A stretch of DNA of 8,930 nucleotides, taken from the NCBI GenBank assembly GCA_023431385.1, contig JAEYWA010000171.1, forward strand, positions 1-8,930. The letters run 5' to 3'. Positions 6,508 to 8,930 of the stretch are shown here, piece by piece. Both the position numbers and the translations under genes were made by a program. How positions within the stretch are numbered: position 1 is the stretch's first letter; every line of letters begins with the position of its first letter. The DNA is from Bacillota bacterium (GTDB lineage Bacteria > Bacillota > Clostridia > Acetivibrionales > DSM-1351). Below the pieces are notes generated by a model. It saw only the letters and a program-made list of their open reading frames with translations. It was not told where the DNA came from and ran no database searches.

Positions 6508-6514
6508 GAGGTGG
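6508..6514 (+). promoter_or_regulatory. Ribosome binding site supporting a TTG start for fmnB
   Basis: GAGGTGG lies four bases before TTG at 6519. No ATG or GTG start nearby keeps the signal peptide, and the lipoprotein signal begins right after this TTG, so it decides the start. The bases 6508-6515 can pair with 6488-6495, the right arm of the preceding stem-loop. Confidence 0.75.
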
Positions 6515-6518
6515 TAAT

Positions 6519-7565
6519 TTGTTCAGAAGAATAATTTCATCAATTTTGATAATAGTTTTTTCATTTAGTTTAGCTTCCTGCGGTAAAACGGAAAAGAAGC
6601 GTTATGAGGCACAATTTCTCGAACTGTTTGATACGGTAACCCAGATAGTGGCCTATACCGACAGCAAGAAGGATTTCACTAAACAGTCTCAGTTGATCTA
6701 TGATACTTTAAAGGAATATCACCAGTTATATGATATATATAACGACTATCCCGGAATAAACAATATAAAAACAGTAAATGATAATGCTGGTATAAAACCT
6801 GTTAAAGTGGATAAGAAAATAATAGACCTGCTTCTTTTTGCAAAAAAATGGTATAAGGATACCGACGGAAATTTGAATGTAGCATTGGGAGCGGTTCTTA
6901 AAATATGGCACAATCATAGAGAGGCAGGCATTGAAGATGAAGCTCTCGCTACCCTGCCAGGTATGGAGGAGCTTAAGGAAGCTAAAAAACATACTGATAT
7001 AAATAAAGTGATAATTGATGAAGAAAATTCTACAGTTTTTCTTGAAGACCCCAAGATGAGTCTTGACGTTGGTGGGGTAGGAAAAGGGTATGCGACCGAA
7101 CAGGCTTGCCTGAATGCTGAGAAAAACGGATTTGTTTCAGGCCTTATAAGCGTAGGGGGGAATGTCAGAGCAATAGGCGGCAAGGGCACAGCTGAAGATT
7201 TCTGGAACGTGGGTGTGCAAAACCCTGACAAGGAGAGCATGGAGAAAACCTTGGAGATTGCCTATTTAAAAGACATGTCCCTTGTATCCAGTGGAATTTA
7301 TGAAAGGTATTATATAGTCAATGGAAAGCAGTACCACCACATAATTGATCCTGAGACACTGTTTCCGGCTGATCACTATGCTCAGGTTACTATACTTACA
7401 AAGGATTCAGGAGTGGCGGATGCAGCTGCAAAAGCTGCTTTTATACTTCCGTTTGACAGGGCGCTGGATTATATAAATGCCTTTCCGGACATAGAGGCTA
7501 TGTGGGTTTTTAAAGATGGTACAATAAGGTACAGTAACGGTTTTGGTGGATTTTTAAAGAAATAA
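6519..7565 (+). CDS. fmnB: ApbE-type FAD:protein FMN transferase, lipoprotein
   Basis: A 348-residue ApbE-family enzyme that should transfer FMN from FAD to threonines of exported proteins, most likely PplA and perhaps Ndh2. It starts with TTG; a lipoprotein signal with lipobox L-A-S-C (C21) tethers it to the outer face of the membrane. Family landmarks: L-F-D-T-V-T (36-41), W130-H in the central part, D183-V-G-G-V-G-K-G-Y (183-191), S-V-G-G-N (211-215), H-I-I-D-P-E-T (274-280) and the C-terminal G-V-A-D (298-301). The last motif is normally A-D-A-L-S/A-T-A; here it reads A-D-A-A-A-K-A, so the metal-binding threonine is replaced by K305. The conserved aspartate (D301) is kept. It lies 111 bases after pplA. 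The ApbE assignment is firm; full catalytic competence is less certain because of K305. Confidence 0.88.
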   Translation: MFRRIISSILIIVFSFSLASCGKTEKKRYEAQFLELFDTVTQIVAYTDSKKDFTKQSQLIYDTLKEYHQLYDIYNDYPGINNIKTVNDNAGIKPVKVDKKIIDLLLFAKKWYKDTDGNLNVALGAVLKIWHNHREAGIEDEALATLPGMEELKEAKKHTDINKVIIDEENSTVFLEDPKMSLDVGGVGKGYATEQACLNAEKNGFVSGLISVGGNVRAIGGKGTAEDFWNVGVQNPDKESMEKTLEIAYLKDMSLVSSGIYERYYIVNGKQYHHIIDPETLFPADHYAQVTILTKDSGVADAAAKAAFILPFDRALDYINAFPDIEAMWVFKDGTIRYSNGFGGFLKK

Positions 7566-7596
7566 TTACTAATATCTTAATAAGCTATTTTATAGA

Positions 7597-7616
7597 GTTA
7601 ATTTATCAATTTTAAA
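7597..7616. repeat. Second copy of an AT-rich intergenic motif
   Basis: GTTAATTTATCAATTTTAAA here closely matches GTTAATTTGTCAATTTAAA at 4239-4257 (one substitution and one extra T). Both copies lie in short spacers just after a gene of the locus (dmkA and fmnB). Function is unknown; in AT-rich DNA it may be chance. Confidence 0.3.
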
Positions 7617-7631
7617 AAAGAGGTAGCAATC

Positions 7632-8744
7632 ATGGAAAAAAGGAAATTTGGAAAGACCGAACTTGAAACATCCATTCTGGGTTTTGGAGGCTTCCACCTG
7701 CTGGAAATACCTGCGGAAGAAGCAAAGTACCTGCTTAACAGGTATCTGGATGCAGGCGGAAATTATATTGAAACAGCGGCAGGCTACGGTGATGGTGAAT
7801 CGGAGCGCAAAATAGGTTATTCGGTGGCACATAGAAGAAATGAATTCATACTGGCTACCAAGACTACAGAAAGAACTAAAATGAAATGTCTTGAATCTCT
7901 GAACCGGAGTCTTCGTAATTTAAAGACCGATTATGTGGATTTGCTGATAATGCATGCAGTAGGTACAATGGCAGACCTGGATGTCATTCTGGGTTCTCAG
8001 GGTGCACTTGAGGGAGCTCTTGAAGCCAAGCGTGAAGGAAAGATAAAGCATATAGGCATTTCCATGCACGGTCAGCCTGACGTGTTGATTAGGGCTCTTA
8101 AGGAATATGACTTTGATGCTGTAATGACTACTATAAATTATTATGACAGGTTTAATTTCCCTGAGATTGAAGAAGTACTGGTACCTCTTGCTCTTGAAAA
8201 AGGGACGGCCATCATACTAATGAAGCCTGTGGGTGATGGCCTCCTCTGGAAGTCGGCCCTGCCGGCCTTCAGATATGCATTCACCCAACCGGCAGCTGTA
8301 ATAGTTGCCGGTATAAACAACCGTGAAATGCTGGAAGCTGATCTGAAATATGCTGAAAAGTTTATTCCCATGTCAAGTGATGAAATGGAGAGGCTCTTTT
8401 TCGAAGCTCCCGAGCTTGGAAACTATGTGTGCAGGCAGTGCGGCAAGTGCAATGAGCACTGTAAGGAAATTCCCATACAGGAGATATTCAAATATGAGGG
8501 TTATTATGACAGGCAGATGGCGGACGGAATTGTAACCAATGCTGCCGAATATGCTCTTAAGGAGAGGCTGCGTTTCTGGTTTGGAAACAGGGAGCTGGCA
8601 ATGGAACGCTATAGAGCACTGGAAATCAGTCAGGACAAATTGAATACATATGCTGACTGTATTCCGGTATGTCCATATGGAATAGACATTTTAAGAAAGC
8701 TTTCCATTGCTGATTATAAGCTTGCAGGAAGAGACATATACTAA
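7632..8744 (+). CDS. Aldo/keto reductase-like oxidoreductase with C-terminal iron-sulfur segment
   Basis: A 370-residue cytosolic protein. Residues 1 to about 255 form an aldo/keto reductase barrel: F-G-K-T-x-L-E-T-S start, E47-T-A-x-x-Y52 (the usual catalytic Asp is Glu), K77 and H108, matching the Asp-Tyr-Lys-His tetrad. The C-terminal part adds cysteines as C267-x2-C270-x2-C273-x3-C277, then about 65 residues later C343-x3-C347-P. This resembles the 4Fe-4S binding tail of a clostridial and thermotogal branch of the family. The cysteine set is incomplete for two ferredoxin clusters; six cysteines suggest one cluster plus extra ligands or thiols. Substrate unknown. AAGAGG (7618-7623) precedes the ATG by eight bases. 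It follows fmnB by 66 bases without a clear terminator, so read-through is possible, but it is not a standard EET gene. Confidence 0.8.
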   Translation: MEKRKFGKTELETSILGFGGFHLLEIPAEEAKYLLNRYLDAGGNYIETAAGYGDGESERKIGYSVAHRRNEFILATKTTERTKMKCLESLNRSLRNLKTDYVDLLIMHAVGTMADLDVILGSQGALEGALEAKREGKIKHIGISMHGQPDVLIRALKEYDFDAVMTTINYYDRFNFPEIEEVLVPLALEKGTAIILMKPVGDGLLWKSALPAFRYAFTQPAAVIVAGINNREMLEADLKYAEKFIPMSSDEMERLFFEAPELGNYVCRQCGKCNEHCKEIPIQEIFKYEGYYDRQMADGIVTNAAEYALKERLRFWFGNRELAMERYRALEISQDKLNTYADCIPVCPYGIDILRKLSIADYKLAGRDIY

Positions 8745-8792
8745 CTCTGTAGCCTTAATTCACATGGAAAGATAACTACAAGGTCAATTAAC

Positions 8793-8883
8793 CTCCTTTA
8801 TTCGCCTTATAGCGATAGAGGAGTGAGCAATATTTCATAACTAGTATGTGGCCGCTATGTCGGCTCAAAGCCATAATATGGCT
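8793..8883 (+). ncRNA. Structured leader of the next gene (class unknown)
   Basis: Three stem-loops lie in the 152 bases between the reductase and the next gene. The first pairs 8793-8800 and 8802-8805 with 8812-8823 (12 pairs, one bulged T, loop of six). The second is GCCG-CTATGT-CGGC (8851-8864). The third is AGCCAT-AAT-ATGGCT (8869-8883), which ends one base before the ribosome binding site. Closely stacked stems ending at a ribosome binding site suggest a cis-acting regulatory RNA, but I recognise no riboswitch class. A short pairing between CTCCT (8793-8797) and AGGAG (8885-8889) is an alternative fold. Confidence 0.35.
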
Positions 8884-8896
8884 TAGGAGACCAACT

Positions 8897-8930
8897 ATGA
8901 ATTGTCAAGTAAAAAAAGATTTAAATTGTG
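8897..8930 (+). CDS. Start of an unidentified gene, cut by the window end
   Basis: ATG at 8897 follows AGGAGA (8885-8890) by six bases, a well-placed ribosome binding site. The visible 11 codons read M-N-C-Q-V-K-K-D-L-N-C, with two cysteines eight apart and no sign of a signal peptide. Too little is visible to name a product. The structured leader immediately upstream supports a real gene start. It could be a small cysteine-containing protein or the N-terminus of a larger one. Confidence 0.5.
   Translation, partial: MNCQVKKDLNC

Noticed and set aside
7595..7612. Possible Rex boxes at 7595-7612 and 4237-4254
   Set aside because: Only the GTTAA half matches well; about 8 of 14 fixed positions agree, against 12 of 14 at 4282-4299.
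8745..8792. Terminator after the aldo/keto reductase
   Set aside because: No GC-rich stem followed by a T tract is present; the nearest strong stem (8793-8823) is followed by a mixed sequence.
8869..8895. AGGAGACC before the last gene resembles the core of a cobalamin riboswitch B12 box
   Set aside because: The flanking bases of the B12 box do not fit and I do not see the other conserved elements upstream. The match overlaps an ordinary ribosome binding site. A search with the cobalamin models in Rfam would settle it.

Overview
The window looks like chromosomal DNA of a low-GC anaerobic member of the Clostridia. I infer a Ruminiclostridium-like organism from AT-rich intergenic DNA, strong GGAGG-type ribosome binding sites, a possible Rex box and the protein style; no marker gene fixes the species. 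All genes lie on the + strand.

Positions 175-7565 hold a complete flavin-based extracellular electron transfer (EET) locus of the kind described in Listeria monocytogenes. In order they are: ndh2 (membrane-anchored type II NADH dehydrogenase with a DoxX-like C-terminal domain), dmkB (polyprenyl diphosphate synthase), dmkA (UbiA/MenA-type prenyltransferase), eetA (membrane-anchored NusG domain II protein), eetB (Gx/ECF-S-like membrane protein), pplA (lipoprotein with two tandem domains, each with a candidate FMN-attachment site) and fmnB (ApbE-type FMN transferase, itself a lipoprotein). As a system: DmkB and DmkA would make a dedicated demethylmenaquinone side chain and quinone. Ndh2 would pass electrons from NADH to that quinone. 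EetA and EetB would support the extracytosolic side. FmnB would attach FMN to PplA, which would relay electrons to outside acceptors such as iron or free flavins.

The most interesting feature is inside Ndh2. The predicted outside loop between its first and second C-terminal membrane segments carries two closely spaced matches to the flavinylation motif (D-A-I-S-G-A-T and D-A-V-S-A-A-T). This suggests that the dehydrogenase itself may carry covalent FMN on the outer face of the membrane, supplied by the FmnB encoded in the same locus.

Regulation: ndh2-dmkB-dmkA are tightly packed behind a candidate promoter at 80-108. A second candidate promoter precedes eetA and is overlapped by a 12-of-14 match to the clostridial Rex operator, which would tie the second half of the locus to the NADH/NAD+ ratio. 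Between pplA and fmnB a strong stem-loop and the fmnB ribosome binding site can form mutually exclusive RNA structures.

Downstream (7632-8744) is an aldo/keto reductase-like protein with a cysteine-rich iron-sulfur tail, probably a separate function. The last 186 bases hold a structured leader (three stem-loops) and the start of a new gene whose first 11 residues contain two cysteines; it runs off the window.
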